A DNA stretch of 64,000 nt from Nymphaea colorata (Eukaryota; Streptophyta; Magnoliopsida; Nymphaeales; Nymphaeaceae), in the NCBI RefSeq assembly GCF_008831285.2, contig NC_045144.1, positions 5,416,575-5,480,574 on the forward strand, read 5' to 3'. Positions 25,866 to 37,358 of this stretch are shown piece by piece (the first letter of the stretch is position 1; each line of letters starts with the position of its first letter). The notes beneath the pieces were generated by a model. It ran no database searches. It was not told the origin of the DNA and saw only the letters and a list, made by a program, of their open reading frames with translations. The position numbers and the translations under genes are program-made.

Positions 25866-27890
25866 TGTTGATTTATTCATCTAGAAATTCATCAAGGTTT
25901 GAAGAAGAAAACTTCTGACCTCTCATAGCATGTTGCCTAATGCAATGTATCAAGCCACTGGTGATGATCGGACAAAGCTCAACTTAGTTGGAGGATTTCA
26001 GCTTATATATATATATTGAATGTTGTTTATGTAACCATTTTCAAAATTATAGTGGACACAAGACATTCCCTCTATTCCAATACACTTGCTTAGCAGGCAA
26101 CTGTGTCAGTCGATCTAGCCCATCTAATCAACCCAAATTGGACGACCTACATAGCCACCTTGAAGCATGAGTTTTCTTCACCACTCAATCTCAAAAGCAA
26201 AGTCCTTGCTTTAGTATCTCATCTTTCTACTATAAGCTCGAAAATCACCCTTTTGAAAGCTTTTCCTAGGAATTCCCACTTTCTTCACATGTTTTCCATT
26301 CTTCATCAAAACCAGCAAGGGCCAATCTTCCTTGGGAAACAATGTGAATCTTGCATGCGAGATGATCATTTTTCTTCAACACCATACATCGACATTTTCA
26401 TGTTGAAAAATAAGAAATCATTCCTTTTTACTTTGCATGTAGAAGTAAGGCTTTGTGTTTAGTGTTTGTGTGTTCTTCTGCTTTACCACATTGCATCTCT
26501 AATTTTTATGGTTATCAAATCAAGTGACCTCTTGGAGTTGGGGGTATTTCTTTAAAAACATTTGCTCATCACAATGACCCAATGCTTCAAGAGTTAAGGG
26601 GCATTTCCTATAAGGGCAAGCCACATGTGGGCATTGTGGGCAGTTGGCCATACAGTCCCACACATTTTATTTATTTCCATATAGGTGGTTTTCAAGAATT
26701 TGTTTAGTGGTATATGTGTGTCCCTCAGTGATTTCCTTAGTGTCCTTTATTTTTTTTATTATGTCTAATATCTTTTTGAATGAGTGTTACTTGGCAAAAA
26801 AAAAAAAGCTCTGGCTTTGATTCCCTGAAATGTTTTTGTTTTATGAATTATGAGAAAAAGATTGTTGGAGTTGGAAAAGTTTCATAACTTGAGAATGCTG
26901 GTCATTCGATCATTTAGAACAAAGGGGGTGCTAGTGGCATGCCAAAGCACTCCCAATAAATCACTCATGTCTTGAAAGGTTTGGCATATAAATAGGATAT
27001 CATAATATCCATCATCATGAGGGATCTTGGGCAAAGTTTATTAGGGGACATTTGAATTGGGAATTCCACTATAGTTGTGGAATTTTACTTCTATCATACA
27101 ATAAAAAAAAAACCTTGTTTGGAATTTTAAACTTTGGGCATTTGGGTTGGTAGTGGCATAATAATACCACAAAAAAGTCTTACACCCAAATTTGGTTATA
27201 TATATGAGTAGGTTTTTACATTATCATGTATGAACTTACATGTTTTTCACAGGTTTTTATACCTCAAGAGACACTTACATGTATAACAAAGTAAATATTA
27301 AACGATCTTAATGTAAGAGCAAAAGAAAATTGATCTAGTGCAGCTGGTTTGGCCAGTGGCGGAGCCACTCTAACACTACCAGTTATATAGAAGGTGTAAC
27401 TTTTTGTTCCATCGCATCTTTGCATGGTATTAAATACCATGCATTTTAATGTCAAGCATTTGAATGATATGCATTCAAAAGCCACCTTGAGGTGAGGAAG
27501 AGAGAATCCAATGGAGAGGAAAGCAAGAGAGACAAGTGAGTTAGAGGATGTGCGAGGATGCAACATGTTTGAGGCCCCCAACATGCACCCCAATGCTCGA
27601 GCAACTATGAGGGGTGTTTTGGTCATTTATGAAAACAAAACAGACATTCTAAATGTTTTAAAAAACATGACATCTTAATCTTGCTTTTTTTTAATATTTA
27701 ATTAGGAAAAACTGCCTTCAATGTAACATTCTTCTAAGGTTCTAGCTTGTTTTGGGGTTCATATGAACCTACTACAACTTTCAACTCAAAAATCACGCTT
27801 GCTATTATTTGCAATCCGAAAAAGTAAAACAATATAACATGACGAGAAATCCAAGCCTTGGAGAGTTTGATTGCTGTTAGACTTGACTCC
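22721..27890. other. AT-rich intergenic region, no gene recognised
   Basis: Microsatellites include (GA)n at 23969-24003, a GA run near 24808-24823, GT/TA at about 25834-25865 and TA at about 26006-26020. Open frames at 22780-23055, 23368-23727 and 26103-26462 reach 90-120 codons but show no motif I can tie to a family and no splice-linked neighbours. They could be pieces of a decayed transposon. A GTGGCGGAGCCAC palindrome near 27355 resembles common plant transposon ends. Confidence 0.4.
23969..24003. repeat. (GA)n microsatellite
   Basis: About 17 uninterrupted AG dinucleotides. Confidence 0.95.
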
Positions 27891-27898
27891 CTAGACTT

Positions 27899-28730
27899 AA
27901 GCCTGGGCACCGGGCCGGGCTACCGCCGGGTACCCTGTACCCGACCCGACTCGGGCCCGGGCCTAGAATTTTCTTTAACCGGCCAGATTTTGTCGGGCCC
28001 GGCCCGGCCCGATACTAAACGGGTCGGGCCCGGGCCTCATCCCGTGATTGTCGACGGCCCGATACCTTAATTTTTTTTAATTTAACTTATGTTATTGTTA
28101 ATTAATGTTAGGGTTCATTCTCCTCGACTCCTCCCCCAAACTTCACAGCCCGATGTTGTTAGGGTTCATTCTCATCCCCCCAACTTCGGCGGCTCGCCTA
28201 TGCTTCATCATCCTCGATTGGTGACTCCCTATCGACGAACGCCTCCTCCAGTCCTCCCCGTCGTGGCATCGGCCATCGTCTGTCATTCTTCTCTAGTCCT
28301 CTGCCCGCATCTGTGAGTCTGCGCTGTGACTGCCTCCACACTCCAGTCCTCCCCATCGACCGTTGCCCATCAGCTCTACAACTACTGACTGCCACCGTGC
28401 TGTCCACCGCAATGCCATCACCATCGCTGCTGTCAAGCAGATCAGTTCGGTTTGTTGAAGGTTGGTTTTTCAACCGCATGATCCCTGTTCCATTGCCGTC
28501 AAGCGGATCTCTCTCTCTCTCTTTCTTGCTGTCACTCACAAAGTGTATGTCAATGGAGAAAAAGGTGTGGCCGGGTCTTAAAAAAGCTCGGCCCGCCCCA
28601 ACCAACTTGGCCCGTTAATAATCGGGCAGAGCCGGGCCTCGGGCTGGCCCGTCTTTAATGACGGGCTTTGATTTTTACATTTTTATCGGGCCGGGCCGGG
28701 CCGGGCCGGCCGGCCCATGCCCAGCCTTGC
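27899..28730. mobile_element. hAT-like non-autonomous DNA transposon, 832 bp
   Basis: A perfect 8-bp direct repeat CTAGACTT flanks the element (27891-27898 and 28731-28738), the duplication length made by hAT transposases. The ends form an imperfect terminal inverted repeat: left AAGCCTGGGCACCGGGCCGG, right on the minus strand CAAGGCTGGGCATGGGCCGG. Subterminal sequence on both sides is packed with GGGCC/GGCCC motifs, which plant hAT elements use as transposase-binding repeats. No transposase is encoded. The centre (about 28110-28550) is GC-rich, lacks GGGCC motifs, contains TTAGGGTTCATTCTC twice and looks like captured genic sequence. Confidence 0.85.
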
Positions 28731-28738
28731 CTAGACTT

Positions 28739-29176
28739 GCTTTTGTAAAAAAGAGTAATCCTTGTAGCAAGCTTTGGACTTTTTAGTCATTTCAACTCTC
28801 CGAACATGCGGGGGACCGCACACCTACTTTGCTGTCTCCTGGTGTTCTACCCGCAACGAAGGGCGTCCAATTAGCGCACGTGATTGGCGGCCGCCAAGAA
28901 ATTCGTCAGGTGCAGCAGCAGTCGGCGGGGCGAGCAAAATACCGTGAGGGAGAAGGCGGGTGGGGCCCACACTTTCTCTCGACGAATGGCAATTAAAACT
29001 CGCCGAACACGAGGGTTGAAACTATTCCCTTCCCTTCGTCCTTTCGGTGCTCCTTTTTTTCCTCAAACATGCGCAACCATTTCTGGTGAAGCCGGCGAGA
29101 AGGGGGGGAGGAGGACAAGGGAAAGCTAGGACAGAAGGGAATAAGTAAAAAGCGAACCAGGTGCCGGCGGCGGCGG
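28739..29176 (+). promoter_or_regulatory. JAZ promoter / 5' UTR with G-box
   Basis: This is the GC-rich flank immediately upstream of the JAZ start codon. A perfect CACGTG G-box lies at 28877-28882, 295 bp before the ATG. MYC2-type bHLH factors bind this core and activate JAZ genes, producing the known negative feedback of jasmonate signalling. The hAT-like element ends only about 150 bp upstream of the G-box, which therefore marks the proximal promoter. A purine-rich 5' UTR (about 29100-29160) precedes the start. Confidence 0.55.
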
Positions 29177-32100
29177 ATGACGACTACCAACGACGGGCGC
29201 ATCCCCCTCGACTTCCTGGGGACGGTCGGGAAGAGGGACGAGGTGGAGGAGGGGGAAGGGAAAGGGGCGTTGGAGGAGAAGCAGCGGGGAGAGGCTGCGT
29301 CGGAAGCCACCGCGGGCGACGGCGAGCGAGCGAAGGTACCCAGTGGCGGCAGCATCCGCGACAGTTTCAACCTCTTCAGCAGCTATTTCCGGGAGAGGGG
29401 GAAGGAGAAGGAAGGATCGGCGGGCGGCAGGCCGTCGATGGAGCAGCTCGGCTGGTTTCTGAAGCATCACAACCCTTTGACGACCGGTCCTACTGCCACC
29501 GCCACCCAGGCGAACCGGTATCCTTCCCGTTCCCTAGTTTTCCAGATTTGGTTCCGAAATTTCCCAATTTTGGCTTCTTCCAGCACGATCGAGAGAAAGG
29601 GAGAGAGATCCATCTGTTGAACCCTCAGTTCCTGAGACGCAGACCGTACACAGTCCTCATCTCTTCCCCTTTCTGAGCCGATTTACGCAGGGACTACATC
29701 AGCACTGTCTGAAACCTTCACAATTTCGGCTTCTTGTTATTCTTGTTTATCAATTCTCGTCCCTGCCACCACACCTCCCCGCGTTTGGGGATGCTATCTT
29801 ACCCTTGGATACGCGTGAAAAGAATCCAGTCTTCAGCTCTGTTTTTCCTTTTTCTTTCTCTTACAAATGGCAGTGAAATGATCATGCCTTTCTTTTAGCG
29901 GAGAATACTCCATACATAGTACTTGATCCTGGTTTCACTCTATTGATCGGCTGAAAGCACACGGATGATTCACCCTAAGGTTCTTAAGGAAGAGTTCTTC
30001 TCTGCCAACTGCAGCCTTTTTTCTGTGGGAGAAGGATGGAGAAAAGAAGGGACAGAAGAGCATATGATATTCATCATAATGTTTGTGCTGAAAAGAGTAG
30101 TCCTCAGTTCGATCCTTCCCCTGAGTTTTCTGCTAAGCTCCACTACTCCACCACTACCCTCCCCCCTCCTCCCTCTTTCTTCTCTCTCTATCCCCTCATG
30201 GCAATTCGCTCTTCTTTGCTTGTGGCTGCCAACTGATTTGATTAGAAACTTAAGTAACAAGTTTTTGTCTTAAAGGTCCACGGCGGCGCAACAGAATGGC
30301 GACCGTCCTCAACAGCTCACCATATTCTATGGAGGCACAGTGAACGTTTTTGATGACATCCCCTCTGAAAAGGTGAGAGGAAACCAGATTGTCTTTCCAT
30401 TTTCTTCTGTAAATTTTCCTTCTTCCTTGTGCTTTCTTTCTTTCAGCCGATAAGAAGGGTCTGTAGGAGTAATTAAAGGGACAAAACTTGGTTCTGTAAA
30501 TTTATCTCCAATTTTCTCAGAAATCAAAAGAAAGGCATGATCATTTCACTGCCATTTGTAAGAGAGAAAAAACAATTTTTCACATGAAACAATTTTGTAA
30601 ATAATTTACTTGTTTCAATTGGATACAAAAACATCTTTTTTCTTTTTCTCTAATACATGAAAAGGACAAGAAGAAAGATACTGTTGCAGCTTTCCTGCCT
30701 AAACGTGGTTCTCGATCTGCCTCACAAAAGCAGGTTGTAGTTACAAATTTGATTTAAGTGTCATATAGACAGCATGAAAACGTCCTAAAACATCTCAAAA
30801 ACAAAAGACTGCAACCTTCAAGTCTCTTAAAGTGCATCGCCTGTGAAGCATCTAGACATGAGTTGCATAGGTTAGAGGATCACAGAGGTCTTCCAACCAC
30901 GACCAAAATGAAGCTGCCTTGCTACATGTTTTTCTTTCTTTTCGTCACTGTTGTAGTGGAATTTTCTTAAGAAGCTTGTAATTGGAAACAAAAAGGTTCA
31001 AGCTATCATGATGCTTGCTGCTGTGAGTGCTGCGAATGCAATGAAGAACGCAGAGGAGCCAAATGCGTCAGAGGGGACAGCTCGTCCCCTTTCTCGGTCT
31101 CCCTCGCTCCACAGCACTTCAAATCAGGCTCTGCATCCAAGCAAGCTGCCCAACCCCACCACCAAAGTCGTTCCACCGCTCTGCAAGTCCCAATCTGGTA
31201 ATGACAAACAGCAATACTCAGTCTGGTCTTTGTTATTGTTATTGTTGCTGATGTTGGTGATCGTCGTCGTCGCCGTCGGACTTGTATCTTAACTAATGGT
31301 TCTGAATTTCTGATGATGGTGAGTGTGGCAGACCTTCCCATTGCCAGGCGGAACTCATTCCAGCGGTTCCTAGAGAAACGCCGTGACAGGTGAGCATCCT
31401 CTTGGTGATTAGGCTGCTTACTGTGGTGTGATTCTGCGGGCCTTTGGTAAGAAACAGGAAATTAACAAATGGGTGGGGTATGTATATCTTTGCCGACGTT
31501 TCGGCATTAGTTGCTTTGGAGTATTATGGTATTTGATAGGTAGCGGGCCTGTTTGATAGGAGGGAAAGGGAGAGAAAGGAAGGGAGGGAAAGCGAGGGAA
31601 GAGAAAGGGAAGGGAAAAGAATGAAAAGTAAAGAAGTGATTAAAAAGCTTGTTTGGATACAAAAGAAATGAAAGAAAAGGAAAGGTTAATACTTTACAAT
31701 AATACTCCTAACAGTCAAAATGTTTAAAAAATTAAGAACGTGAAGGAAGGGGTATTGTGGGCAATCAACACTTTGCTCATCTCTCCTTTTCCTTTCCTTC
31801 CTAATCCGTCCGATTTGAGAGGGATTGCATTTACACTACACAATTCTTTTCTTTTCCTCTCTTCCCTTTCCCTCCCCTCCCTTCTCTTTCCCTCCCCTCC
31901 CAACCAAACACACTTTGCCTATTTTCCTCTCTTTCCCTCCTCTTTAGTTAGCCAACCAAACAAAGGAGGGATTGCTCAATCCCTTTCTTTCCTTCCCTTT
32001 CCCTCCAACCAAACAGGCCAATTCAGTTGCTGTAATTGACTCGCTTCTCAAACTGATGCAGAGAATTGGCTGGCACTGTAGAATAGGAATGTTTTCCGAA

Positions 32101-32519
32101 ATGAATAATGGTTTAGAGAAAGTATTGAGAAACTTAGAGAAAAGATTTGTTAAAAATTAGGAACGTAAATTCAATAATGTTCTATAAGGTCTAATCAATT
32201 GCAAATATAATGACAGCACGAAACAGAAACTATTTAAAAATATTAAATAAGTGCCATGTGAATCACTACTTTCTGATTTACGTTGATTCAAAGATCGTGG
32301 TGACGTGTAGCAGGGGACATGAATCAGAAAGGACGCAGATTGTAGGGCCTTGAAACCATGCGTTGTGCTTGGTTTTCACATTCTCGTGTTTTTAGCAGGC
32401 TGGCCAGCAAAGCACCGTATCCTGATGCGACAAAAGAAGGCAATGACAAGGCATTCGGCGGGGACGAGCAGGCAACGAATGGACTGCTCCCCGGAGACGC
32501 CAGGAATGGCTCCACTTGA
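29177..32519 (+). CDS. JAZ: jasmonate ZIM-domain (JAZ/TIFY) repressor
   Basis: This nuclear repressor binds MYC-type bHLH factors and is degraded through COI1 when jasmonoyl-isoleucine is present. Five exons join in frame: 29177-29517, 30276-30372, 30996-31197, 31332-31389 and 32399-32519 (819 nt, 272 residues), all with GT...AG introns. Residues 58-80 (SIRDSFNLFSSYFRERG core) resemble the N-terminal cryptic MYC-interaction domain of JAZ1/JAZ10-type proteins. TIFY is at 129-132 inside QQLTIFYGGTVNVFDD, the ZIM domain that recruits NINJA/TOPLESS and mediates dimerisation. The Jas domain at 214-241 begins DLPIARRNSFQRFLEKRRDR and ends in the PY pair at 239-240; LPIARR is the JAZ degron. No EAR motif is visible, so repression should depend on NINJA. 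The last intron splits the Jas motif before its PY end, a conserved JAZ arrangement. Which numbered JAZ it corresponds to is not resolved. Confidence 0.95.
31390..32398 (+). promoter_or_regulatory. Jas intron (alternative-splicing switch)
   Basis: This 1,009-bp intron lies between the KRRD-encoding exon and the exon encoding ...APYP. If it is retained, the interrupted codon is completed by the first intron base to Arg and the next codon is TGA. The product would stop at KRRDR and lack the PY end of Jas. Retention of this intron is a documented source of jasmonate-insensitive truncated JAZ forms in other plants. The potential is read directly from the sequence; actual retention is inferred. 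Confidence 0.8.
31546..32019. mobile_element. foldback/MITE-like insertion in the Jas intron
   Basis: The left end GGCCTGTTTGATAGGAGGGA is matched on the minus strand at the right end by GGCCTGTTTGGTTGGAGGGA. The left arm (to about 31690) is AG-rich with AGGGAAAGGGA repeats; the right arm (from about 31780) is CT-rich with TTTCCCTCC repeats, so the segment can form a long imperfect hairpin. No coding capacity and no clear target-site duplication were found. Confidence 0.6.
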
Positions 32520-34440
32520 GGAGGACTATGCTTCTTCTCCCAACATTGCTGCTGCTGCTGTTGCTGGAACTCAGACGCACCTAACACAGGCACCTGCCCT
32601 TCCTCACTGGGGTCCTATGAAGGAGCTTTAGGGTCCTGCTCTCTTTTTAGTCTTTTTAATTCCCTTTTCTGCTTGGACGGTGGTAAAGTTAGCAGATGAG
32701 CGTCCTTCACGTATTTGTCCATAGTGACGGATGATCTTGTATCAGGCTCACACTGGTGCCTGTGAGAGCTAAGTTATCATAAATTTATGGATCTGATGTG
32801 GTATGACTTTGCAGAGCTATTCTGAATCAAACTTAGAAGCAATGTAAGATCCACATTCCACATTGATCTATGTTACATTTTCAAAAGGTTTGATATAGAA
32901 TCAGACGGTAGGGGTGGGATTTTAAGCTCATGAGTTTCGGTCTATGCATATTGAGTTCATATTATACATGAGATACGTTACTTGGATTGAAACTCAACAG
33001 TTAGAAACAGCGGCTGAGGCAGGTATGGACACTGTGTGGGCAGTTGCCCACACATACCAATAAAAAATGCTTATTTTCATGTTGATATTTCAGGGTATTT
33101 TTTATCGTTTACATATTGGTGCTTCTTAAAAAATTAAAATTTTATAACTAATGCCCCTTAGCTGGGATTTACTGACACCACCTCTAATTAGACATGCATT
33201 TCATAACTCATAAGGGCCGTGCCGGAAGGGTTCCCTTCTGTTTGAAAGTTGGGCCGTATTTGAGAGCAGCCTTGCAGCCTTGCTTGAGGCAAGGTCCAAG
33301 TCAAGTAGGAAGTGAGTTATTAGCTAAGCGTTGGGGATTTAGAAAGTTTCCTCTTCTAAGTTTATTTAGATTAAATGCTAGTATCTTTAGCTGTTAAAGT
33401 CTAGCTTTCAGTGAGTCAAACCTTAGGATAAGTAAGGCAATTAGGAGGCAATCTTGCCCATGGGGATAAGCTCAGTTAGAACTAATCGAAGTAGGTCAAG
33501 TGCTGGTTTAGACCAGTCAAAGTTAACCCTAGTCAAAGACCAGACAGGTTTAAGTTAAACTAGGTGTGGACTGAGAGTGTAGCCAGTTTGACTTCCACAC
33601 AATTTGGGCCTTCGTCTGAGACTCTGAGGATACTAGGCACGTTTTACATTACATTCTAGGCTAAGTTAGGGTCTAGTTTAGGCTAAACTTTCTAAAAAAC
33701 CAAGACTAGACATCAGGTTTGTTCGTGTGCACAATTTTTGCTTCATTCTTTCTTTGTGACTTCCTTTAAGAATCATGGCATTTTATAGAAACAAAAAAAG
33801 GCACTAGTTTTGCACCTTTTCTTTTAACAAATAAATAAATGCAAATAGAGCAAGATGTCAAAATCTTCAATAAATTTGCTAAGCCTGTCATATCAAGGCC
33901 TTAAGCTTGCTTTAAACGATAAAGTGTTTTAGGAAGTTTAGAATATTTCTTTCATATCAAGGCCTTAAAGCTTGCTTTAAACGATAAAGTGTTTTAGGAA
34001 GTTTAGAATATTTCTTTCATATCAAGACCTTAAAGCTTGCTTTAAACGATAAAGTGTTTTAGGAAGTTTAGAATATTTCTTTCTTCAAATATATAACATG
34101 GAGACGGATGTATGTAAACCTCTTCCTTAATATTACAATTGATGAAGACTTTCTTAACATGGGGTCACTGGGACGCAAGTTAGTTCAAAGGCAATGACTA
34201 CCCAAATTATGTGGCTACACTACTTACGATTCTGTCCACTCAAAAGGGAAACTAGAAGTATTATCTTTCGTGATCTGAGCATCTTATTTAAGTATTTCTG
34301 GAAGGACATAAATTCTCCCCCAAATTTTTTTCGTCAAAAAACAAGTGTATTGGCTAACCCAGAAAAACAATCAATCCTACATTCCAAAACACGACCAGTC
34401 TACCCAATCAAGTCTTGTTGTCTGACACTAGAAGAAACCT
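32520..34440. other. JAZ 3' UTR and intergenic region
   Basis: The JAZ 3' UTR probably runs to about 32900. Beyond that the sequence is unannotated AT-rich DNA. It holds the 64-65-bp triple repeat at 33889-34082. I recognise no gene. Confidence 0.5.
33889..34082. repeat. three-copy 64-65-bp tandem repeat
   Basis: Copies start at 33889, 33953 and 34018 with the phrase CATATCAAGGCCTTAAAGCT and are almost identical: copy 1 lacks one A, and copy 3 has AGACC for AGGCC. The array ends in TTTAGAATATTTCTTTC. Near identity implies recent expansion. Confidence 0.95.
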
Positions 34441-34489
34441 CATGTTAACTGAAATAAAAAAAGGTTGAATAATAGAATTCAGCATGATT

Positions 34490-36460
34490 GCTTCCGCATT
34501 CACTTCAAAGTTGAGAAAGACCATGCTATCCGAAAACACGTTGGCGGAGGAGTTCAGCCTTTTCAGGTGGCTACCACAACTTTAGTGAGCTCTTGGACAA
34601 CTGAGGAGATTTGGATACAAAATTGTTCTCTTGCATAACCGGCCATGCATCAACAAAACTGTCTGAACAAAGCCACCCGACCAGCTCCTTATAATTTTTG
34701 TTGTGCACATGAAGTTTAGTAAGGAAGCATTCAACACAGGTCGCCCAAATCTAAGCTGGCAGACCATCAAGACGAACTGGGGCGTCATTCATGAAGGCGT
34801 CTATTCCTAGTGGACCATAGTTGCCAAACGACTAAATGAAGGCACATTTGCCATAATCCAGCCCCTCTTGAAACTAGAAGAGAACCACCACTGAAGTTTC
34901 GAGATAAAATTCTGGTGGAAAACACAGTACTTGCCGAACTTATTTGCAATGAATCTCCAAACCTTTTTAGTGACATGAGATGTGAAGAGAAGATTGTTAG
35001 TATCTTCCTCCTGTTTGTGGCAAAGATAGCGCATATTCACAACATAGAGGCCTCTGGCCTTCAACCGATCTTGTGTTTGAAATCTCCCAAAACTAGCGAT
35101 ATAGTAGAATCATTGTGCACGAGGGAGACAGTCCTTATGCCAAATCCAACTGCGCCATCTTTGAACAGGGTGCTTTTTTCTGATGTCCTCCCAGAGATCC
35201 ACCACCTTTCGAGGGAGGCCAGCCTGTTTTTGGTAGAGAAGCTGGTCTTTATTGTCTTTGAGCATAGGGAGATTCAAATGGACCCTATCCATATAGTACA
35301 GTGCATTGATTGGATGTCCCCTTGCATTGAAACCATCCTATGAATAGATAGCTTAAAATAGGGATTGAAGTAAGAAAACTCCTCAGAGTCCAAGAGGTCC
35401 CAGAGGCATTTCACCGTGATCTTTGCCTTCAACTACTCTCTTCCTCCAAGAGAGCATTATGAAGTTCACACTGAAGCATCCTCTTATGATTTGCATACAT
35501 GGCAGATCCTGAGTCTTGTAGTTTTTTGGAGTATATCAATTTCCATCATGAGGCTAGCATGTTTGGCTTATATCGGACCAAGTTGGAACTTTCTCCACCT
35601 AGACAAATCTCCACAGGTAGCTTCTAATTTGGAGTTCAGTTGAATCATGGGGCACCCGGTGAAGGAGCAGCTCCAAGTAGACGCAATAACCTCCTTACAG
35701 CCCTGTTTAGTGCTCCAACATTTGAAATACCTAAAAATAGTAAAGCCCCCCACTGGTCTGCCTCTGACCTGCATTCTGAAAATTAAGGGACAATGGTCTG
35801 AAGAGGTACGCGGCAAAAGCTCTAGATTTTACCAAAGACCTCCCTCCAAGCTTGATTGATGATGCACCAATCCAGGCGATAGAGAACCAGACCCTCTCTT
35901 ATGTTATTTGACCAGGTTAACCTGCGGCTGTGATCTTGAAGTGTACTAAGGCCGCAGTTAAGGGGAAGAGCATTGAGAGTGGAACAAGATGCTGCAAGGG
36001 GGCTGCGCCCGGTCTCATCCTCCCTGCTTTTCATAGCATTGAATCACCCATGATAACACAGGGTAATTCAAGGCTATTGACAATAAGCTGCAATCTATTG
36101 AGCTCTTCAGCTTGAACAATAGGATTACTCGACAGGTAAATTCCACCAGCAGCAAGGACCTTTTAATGACACATTGCACAAAAACCCAAGATTTGTCGGC
36201 ATAGAGCGGACACATAGACAAAACGTCAAGTTTCCAGCAAACAATTATTCTAGCGAAAAACTAGAATTGGAGTCAGCGACAAAATCCTTGACACTATGTC
36301 TCTACTGCTGAAATTTGCTATCACATAACATGGAGTCTAAGATAAAAGAAAGTGATAGGTTTTCAGTGAGAAGTAAAGAACGCAGCTCTTGGTGCGCTGC
36401 ATCCCTTACTAATCCCCTAACGTTCCATGCCATCAGCTTCATGGGAATCCAGACGCCAAT
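34490..36460 (-). pseudogene. L1-type LINE remnant lacking reverse transcriptase
   Basis: Read on the minus strand, the order is endonuclease start (WNVRGLVRDAA, near 36430), endonuclease middle (conserved SSDHCPLIF, near 35800), then a jump to the C-terminal zinc-binding region of LINE ORF2 (CHKQEEDTNNLLF and KKVWRF, near 35000-34930) and a short tail. The roughly 600-residue reverse-transcriptase domain expected between them is missing, consistent with an internal deletion around 35350-35450. Many stops and frameshifts occur. I see no clear poly-A tail (it would be poly-T on the plus strand at the left end) and no target-site duplication. The copy is dead. Confidence 0.75.
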
Positions 36461-37358
36461 TTACACCACCATTTGACGCCCATGAGACTGGCCCCCGCGG
36501 CTTGGGAGCTTCATGTGGAGCAGCGGGCGACTCCTCCCTCACCGGTGGACCGTTGCCCAGTGGTGGAAAGTTCTCCCAGATGTCCACCTCCATCGTCCTG
36601 CAAGTAGGGAGGGAAACCCTCCCAAAAACCCCTTCATCCCGACTGAAAAACTAAAGGAAGAAAACCCCGCTTGAAACAACAACGGCGAGCCAGGTTTCAG
36701 CTCCGAGCGCCTCACGCGCTACCCCACCCTCCTTCCGGCAGGGAGGGATCGCTGGCAAGTGGCAACGACAGCCTCCGCTGAGCCCGAGCGGAGCCCTAGG
36801 AGAGAGAAAGAGCGACAACAGAATCACCTGACTGCAACAGCTCCCGGCTACTTCACCACTTGCTCAAAGAGCAAGTCTTACACGCTACAATTTATTTCGT
36901 TGATGTCCATTTACGTATGAAAACAAGTTCTTAATTTTAATTACCTCTAATGGAAATACCCATGCTGTTTATAGCACGTATTTTCATTGTTGGAAATCAA
37001 TATTTTATGCAATTCATGACCACTTAAACGTAAAAGGTGTAGTCTAATGTTAGGATAATTTTTCAAAGTAATATTTTTTTTTTTCACATTTTTTCCTGAA
37101 CCTTCTCTGATTTTTTGATTTCACAATTTCTTTTCAACATAACTTACAATCTTCTACAATACATTATATTATGCATCTTATTTTGGAGCCAAAAGGAAGA
37201 TGTTACAGTTTACAATATTGACTGACCCTCAAATAATACATGTTTCACAATTATATTACATTAGGCCAACCGCAACATGCTACACACGATAATGCAAAGC
37301 AGCTACTTCCAGCCTTTCAGCATATTCATATTGTTCCCCTTTTCATTCTGTGGAGCAA
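36461..37358. other. GC-rich LINE 5' flank and 3' region of the kinase gene
   Basis: 36461-36880 is GC-rich relative to its surroundings and probably represents the 5' UTR or ORF1 remainder of the adjacent LINE, although no ORF1 motif is seen. 36900-37358 is AT-rich and should contain the 3' UTR of the leftward isopentenyl phosphate kinase gene, whose stop codon ends at 37359. Confidence 0.4.

Noticed and set aside
26100-26462. 119-codon frame
   Set aside because: No similarity I can name and no supporting neighbours.
28198-28618. 100-135-codon frames on both strands
   Set aside because: They lie inside the hAT-like element; at most captured gene fragments, not a gene.
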